From contig NC_083562.1 of NCBI RefSeq assembly GCF_019925205.1, positions 868,001 to 932,000 of the forward strand: 64,000 nt of DNA, written 5' to 3'. The translations under genes and the position numbers were made by a program. The notes under the pieces are model-generated. The model was given only the letters and a program-made list of their open reading frames with translations, was not told the DNA's origin and made no database searches. This stretch comes from Metopolophium dirhodum. Taxonomy: Eukaryota; Arthropoda; Insecta; Hemiptera; Aphididae. Of this stretch, positions 1-10,817 are shown one piece after another (the stretch's first letter is position 1; each line of letters begins with the position of its first letter).

Positions 1-67
1 GTTGGGGAGATCGAGCGTGGCTGTAAAGCGAGGTATGTTCACCGATCACAAAATCCCGATGAGTAGT

Positions 68-487
68 TTAAGGCGTCAAAATAAGTTCCTTTTAAAAATC
101 TAAATAACGTAATTGTCGTTTTATAAACTGTTTTATAATCCCTTCCTAGTTAAAACAATGATTTTTGCGAATTTTTTTTGACAAATTTGCTACTCGACGG
201 TCCCGTAAACTATCTAGCTTAGTTTTGAAGTTGGCTCAGAAATCCCTCCACCACAAAATTCAAAAAAACTTAAATTTGTAATAAAAACACCAACAACAGG
301 TATATATCGCCACTCGCCTAAGTTTGAAAAAAGTAACATTTTCCAAATTTGTTTTCTATCAACGTATAGATTGTCATTTAATAAATAGTATATTGCAGTT
401 TGAGGCGCCAAAATAAGCTCCTTCCTTTTAAAAATATAAGTAACATAAACGTCGTTTTAAATAATGTTTTCAATTCCTTAATAATTT
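68..487 (+). repeat. direct repeat pair of about 85 bp
   Basis: 68-155 and 398-487 align: GTTTAAGGCGTCAAAATAAG versus GTTTGAGGCGCCAAAATAAG, both followed by CTCC/TTCC, TTTTAAAAAT and GTCGTTTTA. The units are about 330 bp apart, with no coding frame between. It is probably part of an old repeat cut by the window edge. Confidence 0.65.
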
Positions 488-1506
488 AAAAACAAATTAT
501 TAGATAAATTATTATATTTTGATATCATTCAAAATTTAACAAAAATATGTGACCCACTAATTGAATATTGGTAATTTGTATTTTCTAATAAATGTTTGTA
601 GGTGGTTGGGTCTTCAGAATTATCCTCAGCAACACATATTTATTTGAGGATTGCCGTCACTGTATTAAGTTAGAATCGTGTACCAAATAATTATGATTGG
701 TTATTAGTAGAGTAAGTGCGGATTTTGAAGGCATTTGCCTTTTTTTTCTATTGCTCTAAAACGAAGCTATGTCAGCTACAAATTCGACCTATACTACTTA
801 GAATAAAATGAACTACATTTTATTTTCCTTTTTTGATGTTTTTTTTGTATATTTATGCTTTTTTGGGCATTTTTGGTATGTTTATTTTATAATGTGTTCT
901 AAATAAACGCATTTGAAATGTTAATTCTTATTTGAAAACTTTAAAAAAGTTTTAATTGTCCAATGCAACTTTGATGATATAGATAAACAAAAAACATTTT
1001 ACAACTATATTACTTAATTTATTTTTTATAAATTATCTTAAATAGAAAAAATTTAATTTACAGATTAATAATTGTGGAAGAAGGAAAACTCGAAGAAGCC
1101 GGCTTGTAAATAAATTTATTATTAATACCTTTTTTAAAAAATTAATTTAATGAACTAATAAATAATTTTAATACTTTTTTTCAAGCTTTTTTGGAAGATT
1201 TGTCTATTATTGCTTTTTTAGTGCTTTTCTTTAGTTTTTTTATTGCTTTAAAATCCGTACTGAAGTTACTAGTAATAGTCATAATATAATAATAGGCGTG
1301 TCTACGGTGGCATCCTAGAGTGCCTGGGCTGCCCCTGCACTTTTTGAAAGACGCCTGTCAACCGAGTATTAAGTCGGATATAGGTTACAAATTGTATTAA
1401 AAATAAATAAATTCTTTGATGCATTATTATAATAAATTACTATTTACTTATAAAGATATACGTTCGACAAAACTAGGTAGAACCTATTTTTATTTTGTTA
1501 AAAATA

Positions 1507-1690
1507 TCTATACTATAAAAGCAAGTTCAGATTTTGTGTTACGGGTTGGCTCCGAAACGGCTTGACTGATTTGGCTGATTCTTTTTTTGTTATGTTCGTA
1601 ATTGTCAGGAAAAGGTTCTTATGAAAGAAAATTTTAGGAAAATCTACTAGAAAAGTAGGAAATCTTGATGTAAAAAATACAACAGTAGCG
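1507..1690 (+). mobile_element. Helitron-like 5' terminus
   Basis: Begins TCTATACTATAAAAGC, followed by GTTGGCTCCGAAACGGCTTG and GACTGATTTGGCTGATT. This order is typical of the 5' ends of non-autonomous Helitrons in arthropods (TC-TATACTA start, then a CTC-GAAAC...GATTT block). The 3' end (a hairpin followed by CTRR) was not located, so the right limit is arbitrary. Confidence 0.45.
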
Positions 1691-2299
1691 CAATCTGTAC
1701 AGGAAAGTAATAAACTAAATAATAATATATTTTTGTTTATTGTAAGGTTGCTATTGGTTATGATTGTTGTAGTCTTAGTTGTTAATTTTGAAAAATTTTA
1801 TTAAAATAAAAAGAGGATATCAAACCTTGAATGGTATTAAGAGGAAAAATTGTCAATAAATAATATAATAGAAATTAATAAATTATAATTTAAATAAATC
1901 GGTTAATTTTTTCGATCTTATAAAAAATTGTCAATAGTAAATTGTTAAAATATAAGTGTGGCACACAGGTATCGAGGATTTTTGCGCTTTCGTACGATAC
2001 CAACTCATTTTGGTGCTAATGTCTTATGGGTAATTTTTATTATTTTCTTTAAAACTTTGTATCATTTTGACGTTTTGCGTTATTCAAATAACAAAAATCT
2101 TATTTCATAAATAAAAAAAAAATATTATCTTTCATGCCCGTAATATTTTTGCAGTATTATTTTGTTGATAAAATGTTCGTGTTGCCGTCAAAGAATAGAT
2201 AATTATCATGTAAAATTTTATAAGATGTTAAATCTGTCCTGTGAGGATATGAAATAGTTTATAATACTTAGGTTTTAGGTACATAAATAAAAGAAAGTG

Positions 2300-3244
2300 G
2301 GCAAGTGGGTGTCGCTCTGCTGTACAGTAGGTTACAAGTGGGTCACTGTAATGGATGGTGTTTAATTTGAATTCAATGATATAATATCATTGTATAAGAA
2401 AAACGATTCTGAGCGAAAACGGTCAGTCAGCCTATGATATTAGTGATATTACCAAGTATATTTGATGATATTATGGTGAATAAAGTAATTTAAATATATC
2501 CTATTTACATGGAGCCATGTTTTAAATTTTCAATCCTTAGCTATAAAAGTTGAACATTTTATAAATTTTAATATAAACTACAAAATAGTTATGAAATTTC
2601 AAATTAGAAACATTTTGTCAAAATTTGAAATTTAAATGCTTACAAAAAAAAATGTGCCTATGTATTTTTAATATTTTTCAACTGCTATTGTAACAATATA
2701 TCAGGACCCTAGCATTAAATTTTCACGCTTTTCTACCCAACAAATTAAATTGTATTGATATTTATAGAAAAAAAAAACTAAAATAATTGAAAACTGACAA
2801 TGTCCGTAAACAGCTCAAAATAAGTCAAAATATGGTGTATAGAAAATGCTTATAAAGACATTCAGTCAAAATTACATGTACCTACGATCATTTGTTTTAG
2901 AGTTGCACCAAAAATCAAAATCGATTTTCTCGAAAATAGATTTTGCGTAAAAATTCCCGTTTTTCCTTAATTTTACTTTTGTTTTTCACGTCGCTTTTGA
3001 AAACTACTGGGAAATTTTTACTTTTTACCAAAGTACCAACTAGATTCACTCTCCTATCAGAAAAGTTACTGTTGAAGAAAATCCAAGCACATTTACTGTC
3101 CTAAAAGGTGATAACAGACACAAAAAAAATAAAAATAAAAAAAAACACACATCATTGTAAAATCAATACATTCATCGCTTCGCTCAGAATCTAAAAAAAA
3201 CACACATTAATGTAAAATCAACACATTCATCGCTTCGCTCAGAA
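2300..3244 (+). repeat. dispersed non-coding repeat family R1, copy A
   Basis: Copy A shares long stretches with the reverse complement of 10820-12265 and 63180-63990. It opens with GTGTCGCTCTGCTGTACAG and TGGGTCACTGTAATGGATGG. The inner unit is bounded by inverted 13-mers GATTCTGAGCGAA at 2405-2417 and TTCGCTCAGAATC at 3179-3191. The right end is tandemly duplicated (3141-3191 and 3192-3244). No long open frame is present, so it is non-autonomous or an unclassified repeat. Confidence 0.8.
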
Positions 3245-3897
3245 TTTAAAACTAATTTGATTTGAATTTTTTTGAATAAATTCAAAATAGCCAATTTGTG
3301 AATCTGACTATAAGAACGATTTGGATGATAAAAACATTTATCTAAGTCAAGTAGTTAATTTTTTAGAATGTTTTAAAATATCTTTTTTTTAAATATTATT
3401 TTTGGAAATTTGATAACACGGGTATATTTCTTATACTATTTACATATTTACTATTAATCATATAATTTTTTTTTTTTTTTTGATCAGTTCTTTCTGTTAC
3501 ACCAAGTATACCTATAGTATATTGTATATACATTATACGGTATAGGACATAGGTATCTTGTGGTTTTTTTTACGCAAACATAATGTAGACAATAGACAGT
3601 AAACACTAGACGTATTATCACGTTTGTATTTTATAATGTTGTAAATCGTAGCCTGTACTCTGTAGGTACCTTAGGCTATATGGCCTATATTAATAAACAT
3701 AATTTTTATTTTTATACTTTTATTGATATTTTGTATTAAATTATCAATTTATTATGATAGTTAATTCATATTATGGCACGATTATAAAGAACTTCTTACG
3801 AGTATTTACTATTTACATTATTCAATAATTGATCCCAATAATGTCGATACAAATTGAACAATAACACCTAAATTATTTAAAATACTCAATGAACTTC

Positions 3898-4016
3898 GCC
3901 AACGACCATACCACGTTGAATACACCAGTTCTCGTCCGATCACTGAAGTTAAGCAACGTCGGGCGTAGTTAGTACTTGGATGGGTGACCGCTTGGGAACA
4001 CTACGTGCCGTTGGCA
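3898..4016 (+). rRNA. 5S ribosomal RNA, copy 1
   Basis: A 119-nt gene starting GCCAACGACCATACCACG and ending GTGCCGTTGGCA, whose ends pair as helix I. The pol III internal control region is intact: AAGTTAAGCAACGTCGGGC (box A region) and GGATGGGTGACCGCTTGGG (box C). A run of eight T follows directly and serves as the terminator. The sequence is identical to copies 2 and 3. It closely matches known insect 5S rRNA and looks functional. The flanks are unrelated beyond a short T-rich tail, so this is a dispersed gene, not part of a tandem array. Confidence 0.95.
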
Positions 4017-5720
4017 TTTTTTTTACTTTTTTAAGTAGAAGTTTTTGATAGTAAATAGTGTATAAATTTTTACTGAAAAATGAGTTGGTTAATATTTTTT
4101 TAACAATTTTGTATGTACCAAATGCATTCATTCTGTAAAATCATAAAAATATATATTGCTATCTAAGATAACTAAAACACACGCATATAATTTATTAATA
4201 ACAATCTTACTTTTATATTTTCTACATAAAAATACATTTTGTGGTTCCTTCGCGTGATATATCATATAATATATAACACTAGGCGATGACACGAGAATAA
4301 CAAATGAAGATAGTGTAAAATTATACGAATTTACGGCATAGATACGCTGCATGTGCGTGTATTCAGCAACTGGCAAAACGTTAAATTAAATCTGTCGAGT
4401 GCACTATTTTAGACGTACTAGGTACCTACGTTTTAGGTACCTACAACCTACGTAATATACTCATATCTCAAAAACTGCCAACAATTTAAAATCAACCATT
4501 TTACTCAGCTCACGGCCGTCTGCAAACATTTCCAACGCCGTTTAAGTTCTTAACACGAAAACAACCGAATAATTATAATATTATTACACTTCGCTATGTA
4601 AAATATTCCCAACCATCATTCAAAAATTGACTACAAAATAATACGTACAATATAACACTACGGTTTTATTCGTAAAAACAAAATATGAATATCGGAATCG
4701 CAAAATCGCAAAACTTCACGATAATATAATATTATACACTCCATGTCTCTATAATATATACCTACGTCCTACGACGAATCATGAATGCTGTATGCCCGTG
4801 CCCTGTATATCAATACAGTTATTGCAGTTGAGACATTTTGCGACAAAAAGACAATATTATGCACAAAACTCAAAACGGGGATTATCTAGAAACTAGATGA
4901 CGAATGACGGGGTGAATTGTAATAATTATGGTCGGTTTGGTATTTATAGTGCGGTACTTATATCAGTTATATGCAATGGTATACACTATACTCCAATATT
5001 CGTTTCTAAGATTGTCGTGAGTCGTGACCGTGATTTACAAGGGGTAATCGGAAAAAAAATTTCCAAAGCAAATAACTCGCTTAAAATTAAAATATATAAT
5101 AAACAGCCTATGATATTTCCTAGATATTAATCTTACCTTTAAATTTAATGAGAGGGCAATTCACTCCAATTTTTAAACTAACGTGATCTGCTAAACTTAA
5201 GTATTTTTATTTTCATACTTAGTTTAGAACAGTAGAAATTAGAAGTATCATAGAACTATTATAGAAGTCTGTGATGTATCCATCCTAATCACAGATTCAT
5301 ATTATTAAACAAATTCTGTTATCCTAATTCATGAATAGCACACAAAATATCCACCGTCGATCTCGCTACGAGTCAAATTTGAAAAAGAAACTTTTGTCAT
5401 CAACTGTTAAGGTTTTGTTTCATATATTATCTTATTAATTAATTCGTGCTCAACACTAAAAAATAAAAATATATTATTTGTCATATTTTCTGTCAACGAG
5501 TCCCGACGGTAACAACAGCGCCATCTGTCGTCGTTATCTTCGATTTGTGAACGCGTGAAAAACGAGAGCCACCCGCGTTTCCGCTTCTTTTCTCCAGTAG
5601 ACGACTCTGCTGTGTAAGTTTTTTTCAATATTCGGGATACGTATAATAATATGATTTATGACTTTCAAGCTTACACCGTGTCTTACGTAAATCCGGAGAG
5701 TCCGACGATTTCTATTCTGA

Positions 5721-6029
5721 TCATGCTGTTCCGTCGCAATACGATGCGACCGATGCGACGAAATACAAACGGTTTTTGTTTTTTGTCGGATTCACGTAGG
5801 ACATGGCGTTAGACCTTATACAGTTGTACTCAATCTTATACTGAGTATAAGGAGGAAATTCTATAGCGGCAAACGTTTGATAACGGAGGAATTCGGACTG
5901 TCTGTTTTCTAAACGAAGTTGTAAATGTTTGCAAACGCCATAATCCAGCGTTTGTCTCTTTAGTCTTAGTAACCGGAACCGTGGTCCGACTTTGTTTATA
6001 CTTTCGACGTTATCGTTATCACTACTCAT
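5721..6029 (-). CDS. possible small hypothetical protein (or decaying gene)
   Basis: A 102-codon frame from a true ATG at 6029 to TGA at 5721. Composition is balanced and not low complexity. It begins MSSDNDNVESINKVGPRFRL and holds basic segments such as LRLKRQTLDYG and LRLENRQSEFLRYQ. Third positions are mixed, unlike the AT-rich shadows elsewhere. Further protein-like stretches in shifted frames (to about 5407, RSQIEDNDDRWRCCYRRD) follow downstream on the same strand, as expected for a longer gene broken by frameshifts. I do not recognise the family. No promoter, intron or domain was identified, so chance remains a serious possibility. Confidence 0.25.
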   Translation of the reverse strand: MSSDNDNVESINKVGPRFRLLRLKRQTLDYGVCKHLQLRLENRQSEFLRYQTFAAIEFPPYTQYKIEYNCIRSNAMSYVNPTKNKNRLYFVASVASYCDGTA

Positions 6030-6429
6030 ATTGAAATTAAGTATCTTGCAAAAGTATAAAGCCTATTTTTTTTTTTCATTAATATTGAGCCAACTGAGTT
6101 GGCCAACAGTCTGCTCCTACCACCAAAATTATAGGTGTACCTACTCGTTACTCGTAAGTCGTATGTATGTATCTATAATAATAATATAAATACTTAATAT
6201 CTATAATTTTGAATTTCACACAGATGACAGACATAATTGGTAATACCTTTTCTTTTACTCGTTTATTGTTACGTACGACGTACCATGTAGCTAGTAACAA
6301 TATGTTGGTAATATGGTATACCTACTTACTTACAACTTACAAGTTACAATCAGGGGTGGATTGAGTCACCAGGAATTTGTAGTTGGAACTTTAAACGGTG
6401 GGTGGTGGTCTAATTCTTAAAATAACTAT

Positions 6430-6842
6430 TTAAAAATCATATTTTATGTCAAAAATATTATGATGAAATGGAAAAATTTTTCGAAAACATTGGACGGATC
6501 AAAAAATTTTTTATTGGCAATAATTTAAAAAACTAATAAAACTCAAAATTTGTATATGTAACTATATAAATAGCTCAAAAAGAGTCACAATATTTCAAAA
6601 ATATTATGGTGCATAGAAATTGCTAATAATATCGATTTTTTCTAAATCTGGTTTTGTATAAAAATCTCAGTTTTTCCTTAAACTATTGGGAATTTATTAC
6701 TTTGGATCTCCCAAAATACCAACTAGATTCACTTTCCTACCAGAAAAAATACAGTTTAAGAAAATCGAAATATTTGTACTGTATCAAAAGCTGATGAGAC
6801 TCAAATAATCAATACATTCGTTCTGCACGGAATCTAAAACAG
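6430..6842 (+). repeat. dispersed repeat family R1, diverged partial copy
   Basis: Shares with copy A the order of blocks: sequence like ATGGTGCATAGAAATTGCTAA, then ACCAACTAGATTCACTTTCC, then AATCAATACATTCGTTCTGC near the end. It has many point changes and lacks the left end, so it is an older copy. Confidence 0.6.
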
Positions 6843-7101
6843 TGTCTATATATATTTTTTAGATTTTTTGGTTATAGTATAAAGTATGAACTATGTATGG
6901 GATACTTTGTTTTACATTTTAAATACTTAGGTATAAAAATTTAACATAATATTATTTTGTAACTATACAAACTAATTTTTATAAAAAAACAAAAACTATG
7001 ACGTACCTAATAATTTTTAAAAAAAGCATTTACCTTAAAAGTATTTGGGGACAGTAAAAAATCGTATGGCCCCTTGGTACTTTTTTTACGAAAAAAAAAA
7101 A

Positions 7102-7220
7102 TGCCAACGGCACGTAGTGTTCCCAAGCGGTCACCCATCCAAGTACTAACTACGCCCGACGTTGCTTAACTTCAGTGATCGGACGAGAACTGGTGTATTC
7201 AACGTGGTATGGTCGTTGGC
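7102..7220 (-). rRNA. 5S ribosomal RNA, copy 2 (inverted)
   Basis: The reverse complement is identical to copy 1 over the whole gene. A run of eleven A at 7091-7101 gives the T-run terminator on the minus strand. It lies about 3.1 kb from copy 1 in opposite orientation. The region between them holds no second repeat unit, so the pair is not a simple inverted duplication of a larger block. Confidence 0.95.
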
Positions 7221-7489
7221 GATGAAACTGTGGTATTTTTTATGATTTAAGTATATTATCGTCTTTATCAGTTATTTTCAAAATCATGTTTATTGATATA
7301 CGTAATATTACCTAAATCTACAACATTATGAATATACACGATAATTATACATCTACATTATGTTTATACGGACATACGGCTACTAATTAATGTAAATTAA
7401 TTATTGACGATTTAAGTTAGGTAGTCTGAATGCGTATCTAATTAGTATTCTAATTATTTTCTAACGTGTCGAAAGCATTTTAAAATAAG

Positions 7490-7655
7490 TTAAAACGTTA
7501 AGTTAATTAACTCGTTACTTTTTTTTTTCAAATTAACTTTTAACTTAATGAGTTAACGAAAAAAATACGAGTAACTTTTAACCTAACTTAACTTAATTAC
7601 TTAAAAATAACTTAACTTAACGAGTTAAAAAAAATTGTTAACTTGCCCAGCCTTG
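7490..7655 (-). mobile_element. hAT-like terminus with TTAACT-rich subterminal repeats
   Basis: On the minus strand the segment begins CAAGGCTGGGCAAGTTAAC at 7655. That is close to the hAT-type terminal motif CAGGGCTGGGCAA. Behind it is about 150 bp of degenerate TTAACT / AGTTAA units in both orientations. No matching second end was found, so it is a fragment or a solo end. Confidence 0.4.
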
Positions 7656-9009
7656 GCATTTAGCCAGTATAATATAAAAATTAATAAATAGATAAATATG
7701 CAATATAAACTAATAATTATTTTAAAAAAATATATAAAACGCATTCAAACGGAATTCGCGTGATTTTTCAAAACGTAAATTGTAAGTTGAATGTCATTCG
7801 CTAAAAATTATATCTTTGAAAATATTATGAAAACACTGATAGAACAAAACAATATATCAATATAACATGTAACATTTTAAAATTGAAATATTTACGTGAA
7901 ATCAATTTTTAACAACATCGATTTTTATTTTTGCAATAATTCAAAACGAATAACCATAGATTGGTAGGTCGGTACCTGAAATATTCATTAAATATTTATA
8001 TTGGCATTTAATGCAATGGTATAGTTTTAAAAATAGTTTGTCTCCTTTGAGTTATTCAATATATATTTTTTTCATTTATGATAATACAATTTTTGTTTGA
8101 AAACTTTACTGAAATTCAAAAAAAAGTAAGCTTAAATCCACATAGTTTTTTAATGAGTACCTTGTACATATATAATAATAATAATAATAATTTATTCAAC
8201 TCAACTCAACTTAGGTAGGATACATAAATATAAATTAATTTAAATGATAATATGAACTTACCTCTCTCTTGAAGCAAGCTTGTGATGAGAGGGAGAGGAT
8301 TAAGATATTAATTACCTATACAAGTAATAAATTATTAAAACATTTTTAAATTTACGAAAGTGTAAATAGTAGTAAAACGCCAGAGTCATATTAATATATT
8401 ATTGAATTTAAAGTAATATACATGGCTGTCGTTGTCATCAAATATTAACAACAAAATTAAAGTAGTGTATATAAAAAGAAATCAGGGTGTCGTCACTTGT
8501 TTGAAAATTTTACTATAGATAGTCGTCACCACCGGGAGCGCTGTATGTCCTAAAGAGGCCGATAAATGAACAGTTTTGTACACCAAAGCTATAGAAAAAT
8601 GAAAATATATTATGATTTAAGGAATAAAATTCAAAATTTTTCATTGCTTAATGACTTCTATATTCTAAATTATTTATATGCATGTATTCAAATACTTTCT
8701 TTTAATCAAAAACAATTATTAATATTACCTATTAAATATTGTCATTTTTAAATTTCCTATTAAAAAAAATATATGAAAAATGTGAGAGTTAATTCACTAA
8801 ATTATCATACATAATGATCTCAAAGTGTTACAATCAACAAATAATAATTATTAATTATTAATTGATTTATGGATTTTAAATACAATTCATAATATATTGA
8901 TATTGAGGTTAATACTAGTATTCATATTACCAATGTGTTAGCAAAGTCCAAAATGCATATATTTTGAATACCTTTTTATAAGCATTTATTACTCAGTTGT
9001 ACCTATCAC

Positions 9010-9061
9010 CATTGATTTTATAATATATTCATAGTATTTATAGTATATTATAAAATCAATG
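9010..9061. repeat. perfect 18-bp inverted repeat (hairpin)
   Basis: CATTGATTTTATAATATA (9010-9027) is the exact reverse complement of 9044-9061, with a 16-nt loop. It lies inside the 1.7-kb candidate transposon. It is AT-rich and has no known function. Confidence 0.8.
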
Positions 9062-10116
9062 CTATTACCTATATATTATCATATATCATTAACAGAGATC
9101 CTGGGGATAAAGGAAACATATCTATATGCTAAATGGTTGATAGATTTATAATATGGTCATCCTAGATTAGTGCTTATTTTCTTTAGACTTTAAGCGTTTA
9201 AGGAAAAAGTTTAAATGCTTAAATTTTAATACTATCATTAATATTTTTCAAAAGTATATTAAAACATTAATCTATACATTTTAATAATAAAAAAAATAGA
9301 TTATACTGTAAAATATCTAAATATATATAACTAGCGGTACCGGTAAACGATCATGTTTGTAATGTTGCACTTCAATTTAAAAACTTCATATACATTTTTC
9401 ACAGTTTATTTTCTAACATAATTTGTAGTTATTGAAATATAAACAACATTTTTGACAAAGGTTGGTTGCTCAATACACAGTCAAATATTAACCAAATATA
9501 TCAAAACGCATTATGTCAAAACAAGAATGATATTCACTTGCAAAAGAAAAAAAATAGCAAGTTGCTAAAAACAAGAAAACACCAAAAAAATTAAACAATT
9601 TTTCAAAATTAGTTTGAAGCTTATAAGATAACTATTATTGAATAATATTATAATATAAATAATATACCCAATCATATAATAAAATATGCAAAATATTTTA
9701 AACATGTTTTTAGAGTTTTTTATGAGCACTAGAAAATAATACTCCACTCAACCAGACTACTATTAAAATTAGAAGCAGAATCATAATTGTTTTAATTTAA
9801 TTTAAAGATTTCAATTAGGTTGCAAGAAGAATATCCCAAGAAGTGACTAAATTATACAGCATAATATTTCATAATTGATGTCTACTTGATCAAAAATATT
9901 TAAAACAACAATGCAAATGTAAATTATAATTACAGGCTCCAATTATATATTAGATGCTAACTCCCAAAAAAATAACATTTTAGTTCATAGTTTTAAGGCA
10001 TTTTGCATTTAACAGTATGAAAAAATAGGCCTTCATAGGACAGGAAGCACGCTCTGGTGTCTATAGAACTGTGGTAATATTTTCAATCAAGAGTGTATAC
10101 GTATAGGGGTCCAGAG

Positions 10117-10149
10117 CATAGAGTAATAATACAAGCAATATTACTCTAT
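10117..10149. repeat. 33-bp palindromic insertion flanked by 9-bp direct repeats
   Basis: CATAGAGTAATA (10117-10128) pairs perfectly with TATTACTCTATG (10139-10150). GGTCCAGAG occurs on both sides (10108-10116 and 10150-10158). It sits in the right arm of the 1.7-kb element and explains why that arm is longer than the left. Confidence 0.6.
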
Positions 10150-10817
10150 GGTCCAGAGTGACGACACCTTATCAATACACCTTGATAGAAATCAATGATT
10201 ATAGATTATTGTAGAAGATTATGATGATTAGTACGATAAGACTAAATTCAATAAATATAATAGTATATTATCCCCAGCACTAGACTATACTTGAATGCAA
10301 AGTGCCAATGACGTCGTAAAAGTAAACGAGTATATGATAAGAGAACCCTTTGTTAAATAATAATAATTTACAGTTTAGTTTTCCTACCAATGCTTATAGT
10401 AAAATAAATTACTTAAATTACGTGAAAAACGCGCGACAAGCGCGAAAATGATGTGACCTCGATTCGTATAAGAATTTTGCAAAAAATATAACTTGATCAT
10501 TTATTTTTACATTTAAGATAATTTTCTAAAAATGATTTGTAGGTGTAAACCCAGATTTTGAAAATTTCAAAAAAATCTTCATTGGGCCACTGAGTAGTGA
10601 GTTCTTCATCCATTTCAGAAACACTCTGTATGACTGTATATATAATATAGTATATACTATATTCATATCTTCTCTACATCGTGGTACACATTACACACAA
10701 ATCACAATGGAATGAGTTTGGTATCAACATATTTGTTTTAGTGTGAACTTTAAATGAGTAACCTACGTAAAAGTTACCTAACCCTTCTTATAGCCAATAA
10801 ATTAATTTTTACCCTTT

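Larger units (their letters stand above)
1..3897. other. intergenic repeat-rich region (no gene seen)
   Basis: AT-rich DNA holding the 85-bp direct repeat, a Helitron-like end at 1.5 kb and repeat family R1 at 2.3-3.24 kb. A hairpin-prone segment at 1297-1365 (AGGCGTGTCT...AGACGCCTG) resembles a transposon end but was not classified. Short open frames here are AT-rich noise. Confidence 0.7.
4017..7101. other. region between 5S copies 1 and 2
   Basis: It contains the possible small gene at 5.4-6.0 kb and the diverged R1 copy at 6.43-6.84 kb. The motif TAGGTACCTAC, common in aphid DNA, recurs at 4.42-4.45 kb. CAGGGGTGGATTGAG at 6352 may be another transposon end. Nothing else could be assigned. 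Confidence 0.6.
8486..10168. mobile_element. candidate non-autonomous DNA transposon with imperfect terminal inverted repeats
   Basis: The outer 11-mers are perfect inverted copies: GGTGTCGTCAC at 8486-8496 and GTGACGACACC at 10158-10168. A second block 35-45 bp inside also pairs: CGGGAGCGCTGTATGTCC...GAGGCC on the left against GGCC...GGACAGGAAGCACGCTC on the right (about 10028-10058). The right arm is interrupted by a small palindromic insertion. The 1.68-kb interior is AT-rich and has no transposase-like frame. Flanking ATC on both sides may be a 3-bp target duplication, which is weak. Confidence 0.5.
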
